From NCBI GenBank assembly GCA_019155205.2, contig JAHNZQ020000172.1, positions 332,217-350,338 of the forward strand: 18,122 nucleotides of DNA, in the 5' to 3' direction. Numbering within the stretch: position 1 is the stretch's first letter; every line of letters starts with the position of its first letter. Source of the DNA: Gracilaria vermiculophylla (lineage: Eukaryota; Rhodophyta; Florideophyceae; Gracilariales; Gracilariaceae). This document shows positions 8,701-17,997 of the stretch, one piece after another. Below the pieces are notes generated by a model. It did not search any database, had not been told where the DNA came from, and worked only from the letters and a program-made list of their open reading frames with translations. The translations under genes were made by a program, and so were the position numbers.

Positions 8701-9430
8701 AAAACATATGATTTGCAGCCATAGAAACGTACATTAGAGACATAAGGTTTTCTTCCAAACTATTTTTGATCTGGAAAACAATTTCTGAGAATTTTTGTCG
8801 GTAGAATGTTTCTTATTTCACTTTCTGTTTGCATTGCTTCTACCCAAAATGATTTGGAAAACATATGAAATAAAGCATACATCTCTCTTTTTCGAAAAGA
8901 GTTCCGTTCAATGTTTTTGCAATTCCAATCTTTTGAGGCAGGTACGATCCTGTTGGTTCATGGAGTAATCCTTTTTCACGAAAAAGTCTTTAAATGATTT
9001 AGACATATATTCCCCTCCACCTTCTGTTTTAATTCTTTTCACAGTTCTTCCTTCTTGATTTTCTTTCATCTTGACATAATTCTTTGTCGTCTTCGAAGCT
9101 TCCGTTTTGGATTTTAGAAAATAGATAAACTTTTTCCTATCGAAGTCCTACATAAAAAGAATGAAATACAAATGTTCTTCTTTCGATGTAGTATTCATTG
9201 GGTCACATATGTCTGTGTGTATGAGTTTAGTTTTTTTATTGGAACAAAAAAGTTTTCTGAGACGATAAATTGTTACCAAGTCATTTTTACAAAAGCGCAT
9301 CCTATGCATGAACTTATGTTTTCTTTTTCCAACTTTTCTGGTAGATCACGGGCCGTTTTTTTAAAAAATAATTTGTTCTAAAACTGGTTTTTCGGGATGT
9401 CCCAGTCTTGCGTACCATATATTTGTTTCC
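8700..9430 (-). pseudogene. Outer copia pol: integrase
   Basis: From high to low coordinate I read the zinc-binding half (IWYARLGHPEKPVL near 9380-9420 and SCIGCAF near 9290-9310), then LIHTDICDPM with the first catalytic Asp near 9215, then DFDRKKFIYFLKSK near 9120-9150. RIKTEGGGEYMS near 9000-9035 has Glu where copia integrases have the second catalytic Asp (S/T-D-NGGEY). GIAKTLNGTL near 8900-8930 has Lys where the third catalytic residue is normally Glu (GxAERxNxTL). Stops and frame changes are scattered throughout. Two of three catalytic positions are altered, so this copy is inactive. Confidence 0.85.
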
Positions 9431-9689
9431 GTAAAAAAGGCTACATGTGCTGAATTTTACTCTGTGATAACCTTTACGGTTTTAAAGCTATACGTTCCAT
9501 TGTTTTTTTCAACTTCAAATAGCGTTTTCTTTGAAGTTTTCAATGATACATAACATAAATCATTTTTGAAATAGATTTTGTGTCCTCGTTCATCTATATG
9601 CACAATAGATAATGTATTTGTTCCAATTTCTTGGGCTTACAGTACATCTGGACTGGTCTACGTAGTAGTTTTCATTTTGAAATATTTCC

Positions 9690-9870
9690 ATATCAACATT
9701 TCCTTCCTTGGGTGAGTACACTGTTGTTCCGTCTCCAAGCCTTATCGCAATAGGGTGAATGTTTTGAATACTATTTTCCGTGAACTCATTTTTGTCATAT
9801 GTATTATGAAATGATGAACCAGGATCTAAGTACCATGTTCCAATTAATTTCGTTGGATCATTATTCGCTA
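9690..9870 (-). pseudogene. Outer copia protease
   Basis: In one minus-strand frame the sequence reads GTWYLDPGSSFHNTYDKNEF. The copia-class protease start is usually WxLDSGASxHMT, so the catalytic Asp is present but the next residue is Pro instead of Ser. Downstream IRLGDGTTVYSPKEGNVDM matches the usual flap region (VxxGDGxxxxxxGxG). It lies between the gag zinc knuckle and the integrase, as expected. Confidence 0.8.
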
Positions 9871-10675
9871 TTAAAAATGTTCCATTGTTTTCATGTGTGC
9901 TTTTCTTGGTGCATGGATTATTCTGATCGGTTTTACGTTTCCACTAATTTGCATTTTAGTGAACGTTTTCCTTGCAGTAATGATATTTGAAATTGAAGCT
10001 TTGTCTTTGTTTGTAATGAGACTTTCCTTGGAAAAACGTGCCATAACTTTCATTTGAGTCATTTTGCTTTTTTCTTGATTATGAACGTAGCATTCTGGAG
10101 TGCATTTCTTTGACGCTTATATTTTCTGTGATGTTTTCAAATGCCATAATCAAGCTTAAATATATTTTCGGTAAACTTCTTATAAGTCTCGTTACGCATT
10201 CTTCTTTAGAAATTTGTATTCCAAGCTGTTGCAGTTTTGTCTTTAAGTGTTTCAGTTCTTCAATTTATTCTTTTGCTGATTCTCCTTCTGAAAGCTTCTT
10301 AGACTGATATTGTTCTTGGGTATCCAATTTGTTTGCCATACCTTATTTTCGTAAACTTTTGATAATATTTCCCAAGCTTTTGTTCTAGTTTCACAGGATT
10401 CAACATATATTATTTGATTATCGTCAACTGATAAACAAATATCAATTGATGCTTTTTCATCCAAAACAGTATCATTTTCTTTTCCATTTACGGTTTTCCG
10501 ATAGCGATTTTTCTTTAGATAATTTGTCATGAGACATTTCCACTAGAAACAAGCATCTCCCTTTAGTTTCTCCATTTAGGAAGTGCTTCTTTCCTCTGTT
10601 TCCATGGTTGCACACAAAATTTTTTGAGTTGTTTCGATGAATAGATTTATCTGTGCCTTGAAGAGTTATTGACAA
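9871..10675 (-). pseudogene. Outer copia gag
   Basis: The clearest part is a UBN2-type core in one frame at 10300-10460: DEKASIDICLSVDDNQIIYV and TRTKAWEILSKVYENK. A candidate start ATG is at 10673-10675 (MSITLQGTDKS), which fits the short LxGTDN-type N-terminus of copia gags, though the frame shifts between the two parts near 10500. A zinc-knuckle remnant, YHYCKENVH near 9970-9995, would be CxxCxxxxH with the first Cys turned to Tyr. Several stops follow. The region has the composition of the rest of the outer element. Confidence 0.75.
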
Positions 10676-11057
10676 AAAAAAATGTTTTTGAGTTTAATTC
10701 GAAACGAATTTCAACGTTTGTTCACTATTCAATACAGTAATTTTCACAACATTCTTGTTTTTTCTGGTTCCAGTTAATGCAGTTTTTAACGATATTGAAC
10801 GATTTTATGATGTACAGGACAAGTTTTCTCGGAAATTTGTGATTCCTTCGGACTTTTTTTGGTTTCCGAGCGATTTTCTCTGCCCTGCTGCAGTGCAGTG
10901 TAGTAATTTAAAAAATTTTCTAAAATTCACTGAAGGCCGAGTTGATAGATTTTTCGGTGTTTTTACTCCACTCAACTTCAGAAGGTTGTTCAGCACTTCA
11001 CTGGATAGCTTTTCTTTAAAACTTTTGTACTGGCCACGACGAATACCTTATGCGTGG
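10676..11057 (-). other. Leader of the outer copia element
   Basis: This is an AT-rich stretch of about 380 nt between the PBS and the gag start. No gene is supported. The open frame on the plus strand (10755-11075) has no motif and overlaps the PBS, so I treat it as chance. Confidence 0.6.
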
Positions 11058-11072
11058 GCTAGGCCCATAATC
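11058..11072 (-). other. Primer-binding site of the outer element
   Basis: On the minus strand GATTATGGGCCTAGC matches the initiator tRNA-Met internal half complement GGTTATGGGCCCAGC at 13 of 15 positions. It lies at the right distance upstream of gag and, as in the inner element, directly abuts a sequence whose plus strand begins TAAT. This marks the 5' LTR edge at 11073. Confidence 0.75.
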
Positions 11073-11396
11073 TAATGTATGGTGTGCAGTGCCATGCTTT
11101 GATAGACTTTAAAATAAGGCAATCTTCTTTTTATTTTGATCATTCGGCTTGACTTTTTTCTTTATTCCGTCAAGCTCAGTGCTAGGAGTGTTCTTATATT
11201 GTGTCCTACATCATTTCTACTATCTAGTATAGTTCTGTATTTTTTCCATTGTAACCGATAAAAATGCATATTATGTTCTTCTATAGAATCTTCTACAGAT
11301 TTCTAGATTCTTCTAGTTGAATACTTTGTTCAAGAAGCTCCTAATTGCTTCTACTACATAGAGGTTAGGGTTAGGAAAAAAGCATGCGTTTGAACA
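11073..11396 (-). repeat. Candidate 5' LTR of the outer copia element
   Basis: The right-hand limit is tentative. The minus strand would begin TGTTCAAACGCATGC (11396 downwards) and end CATTA at the PBS, about 324 bp. Two AATAAA sequences on the minus strand (11162-11167 and 11130-11135) could serve polyadenylation. No partner LTR was found in the window, so the limits cannot be fixed by comparison. The AT-rich sequence matches the internal composition. Confidence 0.5.
11285..11314. promoter_or_regulatory. Heat-shock-element-like array in the outer LTR
   Basis: Six consecutive five-base units read AGAAT, CTTCT, ACAGA, TTTCT, AGATT, CTTCT. Heat-shock factor sites are alternating nGAAn and nTTCn units in contact. 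Four units fit exactly and two fit at two of three core bases, all in correct phase and alternation. The site lies in the presumed U3 promoter region of the LTR. This is a sequence resemblance only. Confidence 0.4.
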
Positions 11397-11618
11397 ATTA
11401 GGACGACTAATGTGAACTAGTTCTTCAAAATAGATTCACTTCGACTTATGTTTCTACCGGATTTTTTGTTTGTCCCTATTTATTACCAGGTGCAGTGGCC
11501 CCTACTGACAGAGATCCACGCCCTACAATTGTGCAACGCCTATAGACCGGATGTTTTAGGGAGTTCAATGTGCACAGCAAATGGCAGAAACCATACGCAC
11601 AGCCTTTATCGAATTTAG
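11397..11618. other. Flank between the outer copia LTR and the unidentified coding-like segment
   Basis: The composition changes here from AT-rich to GC-balanced near 11490. Plus-strand open stretches without known motif occur from about 11500 (for example QQMAETIRTAFIEF near 11577-11620), in a different frame from the ORF that follows. No gene is recognised. Confidence 0.4.
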
Positions 11619-11996
11619 TTGGATTTTCTGAACAGTACCGAACAATCCTCAAGGGCATCGATGCGGCTGCCGCTGCCTTCAGTAGACAAAAGCCAAGGAC
11701 CCGGCTCTGGAGCCTTTTATCTGCAGCGGTATCTGCTCTTCATCGAGGGATCGTCCGTGGCTTACGGTAGCATATCCACCATGAAAGCTGAAAGCGCCCT
11801 ACTTTGGGATGTCAATCACGAGATACAGTGTGGTGGCTTTGGTATAAATTTTGCGAAGCCATCTTCGCCGTCGATTGCCCTTGTGGATGGAAATCTCTCA
11901 CCCTCTGATACACCCACTACTTGTGAATCACGCGAGCCTCACAGCGTGGGGTTCTCCCTTTTTCTTTTCCCTCCCTGGATGCTAGTGTCTATCTGA
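11619..11996 (+). pseudogene. Unidentified coding remnant left of the piggyBac element
   Basis: A 125-codon open stretch with an ordinary soluble-protein composition, e.g. GSGAFYLQRYLLFIEG and AESALLWDVNHEIQCGGFG. It resembles no family I can name. The listed start codon is TTG, so the true start, if any, is elsewhere; coding-like sequence in another frame extends upstream to about 11500. The last part overlaps the left flank repeat of the piggyBac element, so the original gene would have been cut there. Its composition resembles the coding-like sequence at 15-17.8 kb on the other side of that element, so the two may once have been one gene. Confidence 0.3.
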
Positions 11997-12001
11997 TCAG
12001 C

Positions 12002-12017
12002 GACCTCATATGAGGTC
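12002..12017. repeat. 16-bp palindrome, left flank of the piggyBac gene
   Basis: GACCTCATATGAGGTC is a perfect palindrome and occurs identically at 14797-14812. A palindromic transposase-binding or subterminal site is the simplest reading. Confidence 0.7.
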
Positions 12018-12189
12018 CATTGTAATTAATTTGTAATTAGGTGAAAACATTAAAACTTTTCCCGACTTCTTTTTATTCTGATATCCTTATCGTTTTCTCG
12101 ACGCCGGCAGGGCTGAACAGTGTCCACAACAACAAAGGATGAATTGTGACTGTTTCATCAATCAGAGCCGTCAACAACATTCGTAAACT

Positions 12190-14250
12190 ATGGCATCGTC
12201 GGCAGATCCTCGCAAAACTGCGGGAACAACTGTCAACAGCCACGCTCGTCTGTTTACCACTGACGCGGAATGTAAACGCTATTGTGTATCTATGTGGAAG
12301 TCCACAACGGTCAGAGAAATAGATCAAAATGTTGATGTTCGCAGAATTAATAATCAAAATCTCACATTCTCGACGGTAAACTTTAGTTTATCAAATCGTG
12401 AGAAAGAAGTTACTCTGCTTTTGACCGGTGCAAAACTTGGTACCGGTGGTGAGAAAATCCTACACGTTACAGAAGAACAAAATCATTCGATTGACCCGAG
12501 TAACATGGAAACTGCTGTAGAAGAAGCGATTGTTACACAACAGGATATGCAAATTTTGCAAGAGTAGCCAGGCGATCAAAATCTGCATACAATCTGCCAA
12601 TCAACTATTGCTCATGTTCGGAAATTGGAAGCATGTACGACGCTGAGTCCTCCGCATGGTCTCATGCAAAGCCACCAGTAAAACGTTATTGGTCCAGCAG
12701 GAGATTTTATCTCACCACGTCACGTTCCTTCAGGAATGACTGCATTGGATTTATTTTTATGGATGTTTCCCATGCCTCATTTGGAATTTATCGTAAGCAG
12801 AACAAATATCAAACTTGAAACCAAGGGCGCTCGGAGGACATCAGGAGGGGGGTTGCTCAAAATTTTCGGAGTTCTTGTTTTAATGACTCGTATTGAGTTT
12901 TCGAACAACCACGATCTTTGGAGCATGGAGCCTTTTCCTGAGTTCATTTCACAACCTAAAATTGGGCTTGGTATGTCACGTAACAGATTTGAATCGCTCA
13001 GAAGCTGCACATGTTTTAGTGGAATTGGTGTGACTGAAGAGCAAGGAATCGTGAGATGGTCGTTTATAGCCGATTTTGTGACAGCGATCAATAGTCATCG
13101 CCATTCTTTGGTCACGCCATCACATGATTCATGTGTTGACGAAGAAATGTCACGGTGGTACGGATCAGGAGGTCATTGGAGTGATCTGGGGCGTCCACAT
13201 TATAGAGAATTGGATAGAAAGCGCAAAAATGGTCTTGAAATGAAAGCTATTTGTTGTAATCGAAGTGGCATTATGCTGAATATTGAACTCAATATGAGTG
13301 CCAATAATCCGAATCAGGACTTTGATTCTGATCGTGCTCATGGAACGCCTATTCTACTCCGTTTAGTACAACCGTGGTTTGGATCAGATTATTTAGGATG
13401 CTCTGATTCTTCTTTTACATCGGTCAACACCGCTAAAGCCCTCATGGGTAAAGGGTTGAGATAAACTGGAGCAATCAAAAATGCACCACGGGAGTTTCCT
13501 AGAAAACACTTATCTCAAATCACTTGAAGAAACAGAGGTGACTTTAAATGTATGGTTTCAAAAGGAAGCGTCCCTGATAGCGACACGATGGCCGTAATGT
13601 AGATGGATCGAGATAAAAAGTATTTTATATCAACCTCGGGCACAAGTAATCCTAGTATTCCTATTGTCAGGGAGAGATGGAAACGGGAGGGAACTCTTTC
13701 TAAGAAAATGGAATTTGAGGTTGCAATTCCTGAGATTTGTGAAGAATATTACAAAACATGTTCAATGATCGATCGCCATAACAGATGCTGACAAGATGAT
13801 TTAAATTTGGAAAAGAAGATAGAAGTAAAAGAGTGGTCATTTCGAGTCAATTGCTCCCTTTTTGAAATTTGCATTGTGGATGGATGGAATCTATGTAATC
13901 CAGCGAATGGAATCAGGAGCGTTAGAAGTCCACACCAATTTTATTTTGAGCTGGATGATGAATTAATAGATAATACATGGGACACCACTGGTTTGATGAA
14001 CAGAAGTAAACCGTAAAATGAAAATAATAATGAACAGCCAATGTTTGCCGGCACTTGCTTGCTTTTAATGCAAAGCAGCAGAAGAAGGAAAACCAAAAAT
14101 GGAACGATTACAAAAGTCTTATGTCAAGGACGATGCAATTATTGCAGAGGTAATACAAAATCGAAGTTTTTATGTTCTGGATGCTGTTCAACGAAAGAAA
14201 AAGAACTGTTTTTATGTCACACTCGTACGAACAGAGATTTTTTTATGTAA
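12190..14250 (+). pseudogene. piggyBac-family transposase (DDE_Tnp_1_7), seven in-frame stops
   Basis: The whole 2,061 bases lie in one frame from ATG 12190 to TAA 14248-14250. Internal stops start at 12565, 12679, 13462, 13525, 13600, 13789 and 14014, with no frameshift. The piggyBac catalytic Asp residues are all visible: DSCVDEEMSRWYGSGGHW (Asp codon 13138), GCSDSSFTSV (13405) and CSMIDRHNRC (13771). Other family features are MTALDLFLWMFPMPHLEFIV, NGLEMKAICCNRSGIML, KKYFISTSGTSNP and PEICEEYY. The C-terminus (14120-14220) is Cys-rich, with CNYC, CSGCC and FLCH, matching the zinc-binding tail of the family. The N-terminus to about residue 150 is divergent. The normal protein would excise and reinsert DNA at TTAA. 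At 686 residues it is slightly longer than typical piggyBac proteins (~600). Confidence 0.93.
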
Positions 14251-14775
14251 CACAATGAGGAGTGTCACGGTATAGGAAAGAATAGTATCTAAAAGAAATG
14301 TGAACAACATTGACAACTCTCCATTTTCTTAGTAAAATTCAACATTTCAATGCAATTATCGAGCAAAAGTTCTTTTACCTATGCCCCCTACTAATTCAAT
14401 CCGCGTTATTATGTCTTTCTAGATTATTTACACTCTATTACGAAATTGTCCCTTTAACAGATGTCACCTTATTCTGTCTGCTCTTCAAGTGGGTGTTGAA
14501 AACGTTCGGAGAATTTAAATATTTATAGAATTAGTCACGCTCCCGAAGGAGTTTTTGAGTTTTCAGAAATTCAGCGCAGTTTCAAACTCAGAATTAGTTT
14601 CTTGCATGTACTTTGATGACCATTGAGCTGCTGTGATAGCTCATGGAGTGGTCTACAACTACTTATTGTTCATAGGAAATCTTAGATACAAGGTTTTTAA
14701 TTTTAAAATTTCCATAATATTGGCCTACGGGTCAAATTTCAATTTTTTATTTTTAGTTTGACGGGATGGTACGCT
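14251..14775. other. 3' non-coding part of the piggyBac element
   Basis: This AT-rich sequence of about 525 nt lies between the transposase stop and the right palindromes. A plus-strand open frame (14310-14528) is hydrophobic without motif and I do not call it a gene. Nothing else is recognised. Confidence 0.5.
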
Positions 14776-14812
14776 GACCTTAAATGAGGTCCGTTTGACC
14801 TCATATGAGGTC
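14776..14812. repeat. Two palindromes in tandem, right flank of the piggyBac gene
   Basis: GACCTTAAATGAGGTC (14776-14791) and GACCTCATATGAGGTC (14797-14812) are separated by five bases. The first differs from the second at two positions and contains TTAA at 14780-14783, the piggyBac target tetramer, though no partner edge was found on the left. The second is identical to the left palindrome. Confidence 0.65.
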
Positions 14813-14837
14813 AGCGCACCGGTCGGAAAGACACTAG

Positions 14838-15012
14838 ACACTGGCCTTTTACACCTCCCGGCACGCGCGTTGCACCTTTACGCGGCCCGCAGGCTACAGT
14901 ATGGGTACCGGATGGCACCTTTGCACTCTTATTTAAGTATTTTTGGTATTTATTTATTCGGCCATTTCGGCCATAGGGCTGCAGTATATATCGCGACGGC
15001 ACTCCCGACGTC
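14838..15012 (+). other. Gap before the unidentified ORF; weak promoter-like TATA
   Basis: GC-balanced, no gene recognised. A TATATA at 14985-14990 lies about 86 nt upstream of an ATG at 15076 that opens the dominant frame of the next region. A short direct repeat TTCGGCCAT occurs twice at 14957-14974. The promoter reading is weak. Confidence 0.25.
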
Positions 15013-17760
15013 TTGCCCAGTAAACCGCGTCACGCGGGTCTGAACTTGCTGCACACAAGGGTGACTTTTTCCATCATGGGTAATTACGCGGTGGATTACA
15101 GACGTCAACTGCCCGTGACGCTAAAAAACATGGTCTGGACTATTCCTTCCTTCCTTCGGATTCGCCCTCCTACATGGTTAGCCCCACTGGATCTCCGATG
15201 TAAACCTTCTCGGACCACGTCCGACAACCGCTCAATGCGGGTTGCCCGATACCGGCGTCGCCCAAGATATTTCCCGGCCGCGTTGATATAGCCCGATATC
15301 TTACAGGGACATCTCACCGAACCCACGGAAGCTGCTTCAATCATTGCACTTGCCGAATCCCCGATTTCTCAACTTATCGTTCCTTCTGCATCCGTTGCGA
15401 CGGCTTCGTCCCAGCGATACGCCTGGCTCGTGTACAACGCCCGAAGGAAGCTCTTCCTCTTTAACATCTCGTGAGAGGAAGGTTCCGAACATCCTTCATT
15501 GTATTTTTCCTTTTAGGGAATCGCATTACAAAGTGGTCTGCTGACTTAGAAACAGAGATTCACAGGCAGGTCCTCTTTGAGGTCCTTTTTTCAATTTATT
15601 GGTTGCTCACTTTAGAATTGACGCCTTGAGTGATTTTCACCGTCATGATGGATATCTCCGATGGGCTGGAAACCGACTGGAGGCATACTAGTAACGACCC
15701 GAGGCCAGTTCTTTCGAAGGAATGAAGAGCGCCACGTAATGACTTATGAGACGACTGATGCAGACCATGTAGGTTGTGAAACGCTGACTTTTGAGCTAGA
15801 TACCTTAAAACTCGGAGCCTGGCCAGCAACAGCCATTTCAGTGGTATCCCCGCCACCTCGATTGGTGTATAAGACCCACGTATTTCGTTTTGAAGATCAG
15901 ATCCGCACCCCGTTCATAATACACGTAGACCTGGCTCTAAAACTGGAGTATTGTCGAAGGCAGTATACGAGCCTGTCAACGAATATCGCCGATAAGCTCT
16001 GCGTGCTACGGTCTGGTGTCAGTACGGTCCTCGAAAGTTTCGTCCCGCATGCGTCCTACGTCGAGGGCGTTACTGATGGATTCAATGCAGTACGGTTACA
16101 ACTAGAGTCGGTCGAGAAAGCTGTGCTTGCTTATGCACCCACGGCCTAAACCGCTGCCTCTCAGCCTCACGAATGCCGGGAGGTTCAAAATGGTCGCAAA
16201 AACCATAACAATCGAAAGAACCGCGATCAGCACTGAAACTATTCTTTCGAATCGGAATCGATTTATCAAGATTTTAGGCCATCACAAAGAAACTCTAACA
16301 ATCAGCGCTCAGACCGGAGTTCCCATTTCAAACGGTCATTGGCCACCGATGGGTCAGTCCGATCCTGGTCATAGAATAGGAGACACCCCTGGCTTCATCC
16401 GTTGCAGCTCACTAATTCACTATGCAAGAAGCTGGTTTCATACCGGTTTCGTTGGAAAGAATATTTCTCTCTACGATGGACACCCCGTGACACTGATATG
16501 GTGAAAGACTGCATCACATGGATGCGGTTCTTCACAGGAAACCAGACTTTTCCTTGAGATGATCCTTATTTGGTGCTAGACTTCCTATCCCCCTTTGTCG
16601 CAGATCCCGATATTCTCAATATGAGTGAGGCACAGGAATATCTGGCAGTACCGGAGCTTTTACGGTGAGGCGTTGAAGACCAATCCCTCTAAGTAGGAGC
16701 TTCATCTCTGGCATCCGAGGAAGGAGTGATGTGCTAGCTCGAGGCCGTGCAATACCTCTTGCGTTCCTACGTGAGTAACATCGCCATTCAGTCGGTTATC
16801 TTCGCACTGCGCGAGGCTCGCCAGCGTGGGAGAACTGGAGACTGGCTACTCGTCTCACCTGAATAAGGCTCCCCAACGCTGTGAATATGATTGTCCTGCA
16901 GAAGTATGATGCACGATGTATCATGATGGGTTAGATCTAGCACATAAGAAGATCGGTGCCCGTCACTAAGGAAATAACCCGAAAGTCGGATATCTGGAGC
17001 TGTGAAAATTCGTCCTTGCAGAGAGAGAGGCATTCCGTGCGAGAAACTTTGGCTACCGGCAGAACGGGGCGAGGGCACTGATGATTGGTTCAGACACCTT
17101 TTCCCTGTCTGTGGCCGCAAATGATGTTCTCAAAATGGGTCATGACAGTGAAAATTTCCTCCATGATGGTGGTTGGTCAGTCCCGACATCTGATATACCG
17201 TCTACGAGGAAACACTCGTACGGTGCAGCAATAAGAGCTCTGCAGGTAGCACAGGCCCTCTGAATGGGATGGAACCGAGCCCTAACTGCTCACCTGCCGT
17301 ATATGAACGGGATAAAGAGGGTTTAGCGCCCAGGTTGGGTTGATAGCCGGAATCCTGGGAGGTGGGCCGAAATCCAGAACGCTGCTCCTTGAGTTCCTCC
17401 GTCTGGAGTTGTCTGCCATTTGTGCTAAACTCGAAGCCACACCTCCTCGCTGGGCTTTCATCTGTTGAGGGGATGGCACAGGCGGTTGCCAACTAAGAAG
17501 CCCTGTCCTTGGAAGAGGAGACAGAAATCCAAATGACGTCGTGTTTCCGTGGAAGAACGGACGTGCCCCACCCGCTAGGTTCTATCTTGATTTTGAGGTA
17601 GCAGGTAACACCAGGGACGACAGGAGCCTTTGTCGACCCCCATGGAGGCCTTGGCTATGCCGCTCCTGCAGTCAATCGCCCTAAAGGGGATGAAGCACTC
17701 GTTGTGTGTTGTAACTTCGGTTCTCCTTTCCAGTTCGTGGTGCACAACGTCTGTTAGGAG
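15013..17760 (+). pseudogene. Unidentified large decayed coding region
   Basis: Four of the longest plus-strand stretches share one frame: 15013-15474 (one stop at 15289), 15661-16149, 16498-16870 and 17473-17760; two more (16127-16504 and 17081-17263) lie in a second frame. An ATG at 15076 (MGNYAVDYRRQLPV) is a plausible start. Recognisably protein-like parts include EAASIIALAESPISQLIVPS near 15330-15385, HVDLALKLEYCRRQYTSLST near 15922, NMSEAQEYLAVPELLR near 16618 and GAFVDPHGGLGYAAPAVNRP near 17620. The sum would be about 900 residues, mostly soluble. I find no RT, integrase, transposase, polymerase or kinase motif. It could be a host pseudogene, a DNA-element gene or an endogenised viral structural gene; I cannot choose between these. 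Overlapping minus-strand frames at 16788-17120 and 17202-17492 look less protein-like. Confidence 0.35.
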
Positions 17761-17997
17761 ATTTTGATAACCCCAAAGGCACGATTTTCTAAAGGTGGTC
17801 TCCAGTAATCGCGGTCACAAGCTGGAGGAGTCCTGAAAGGGATCTGCAAACTCTAAGCTGAGAAGAGGGCTCACTGGGTGGACGATGCTCGTACAGGCGC
17901 TGCTACGAGGCGCCCTTGTGATCGGCGGCTAAGAAACCCAAGGACATTCGACAGGGGTCTCAAAACGGAGAAACAGATGAAGACCCAGGGTGCTTGG
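17761..17997. other. Flank before the partial LTR; nothing recognised
   Basis: GC-balanced sequence with no open stretch of note and no motif. If the LTR at 17998 is a 3' or solo LTR of a minus-strand element, CTTGG (17993-17997) would be its candidate target-site repeat. The partner lies outside the window. Confidence 0.4.

Larger units (their letters stand above)
700..11396 (-). mobile_element. Outer Ty1/copia-class LTR retrotransposon, old and interrupted (left limit uncertain)
   Basis: Read on the minus strand from high to low coordinate it gives candidate 5' LTR, initiator-Met PBS, gag, protease, integrase, RT and RNase H. This is the Ty1/copia order, with integrase before RT. It is AT-rich and broken by many stops and frame changes, so it is an old non-functional copy. 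A second copia-class element (2140-8085) sits inside its RT. The left limit is approximate because the pol signal fades near 770 and no 3' LTR was found. Catalytic damage includes protease DPGS instead of DSGA and a Lys in place of the last integrase acid, while the RT box YIDD is intact. The retroelement class is clear from protein motifs; the family name is not assignable by eye. Confidence 0.85.
11982..14837 (+). mobile_element. piggyBac-like DNA transposon (limits from shared flank repeats)
   Basis: The transposase remnant 12190-14250 is flanked by matching sequences. On the left, CTAGTGTCT (11982-11990) is followed by the palindrome GACCTCATATGAGGTC (12002-12017). On the right, the same palindrome (14797-14812) is followed by AGACACTAG (14829-14837), the exact reverse complement of the left nonamer. 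A related palindrome with two changes lies just inside at 14776-14791. The usual TTAA target duplication was not found at these edges, so the true ends may lie slightly elsewhere or be mutated. The element is dead because its transposase has seven stops. Confidence 0.65.

Noticed and set aside
8365..8724. 119-codon plus-strand frame with hydrophobic product
   Set aside because: AT-rich, Phe/Leu-rich, no motif, antisense to the outer copia pol region. Most simply a shadow frame.
11359..11376. Telomere-like repeat GGTTAGGGTTAGG
   Set aside because: Only two units, inside the candidate outer LTR. Too short to be an interstitial telomere array.
12190..14250. Stop-codon reassignment (alternative genetic code)
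   Set aside because: TAA, TAG and TGA all occur inside the transposase and inside both copia pol genes, at unrelated positions. Decay explains this better.
11400..14940. Standard TTAA target duplications for the piggyBac element
   Set aside because: TTAA occurs at 14780-14783, about 14934 and inside the element near 12025, but I found none on the left outside the element between 11400 and 12000, so no matching pair could be assigned.
17202..17492. 96-codon minus-strand frame in the right-hand region
   Set aside because: No motif and low-complexity Ser/Pro/Gly composition; the plus strand looks more protein-like nearby, though I cannot exclude it.
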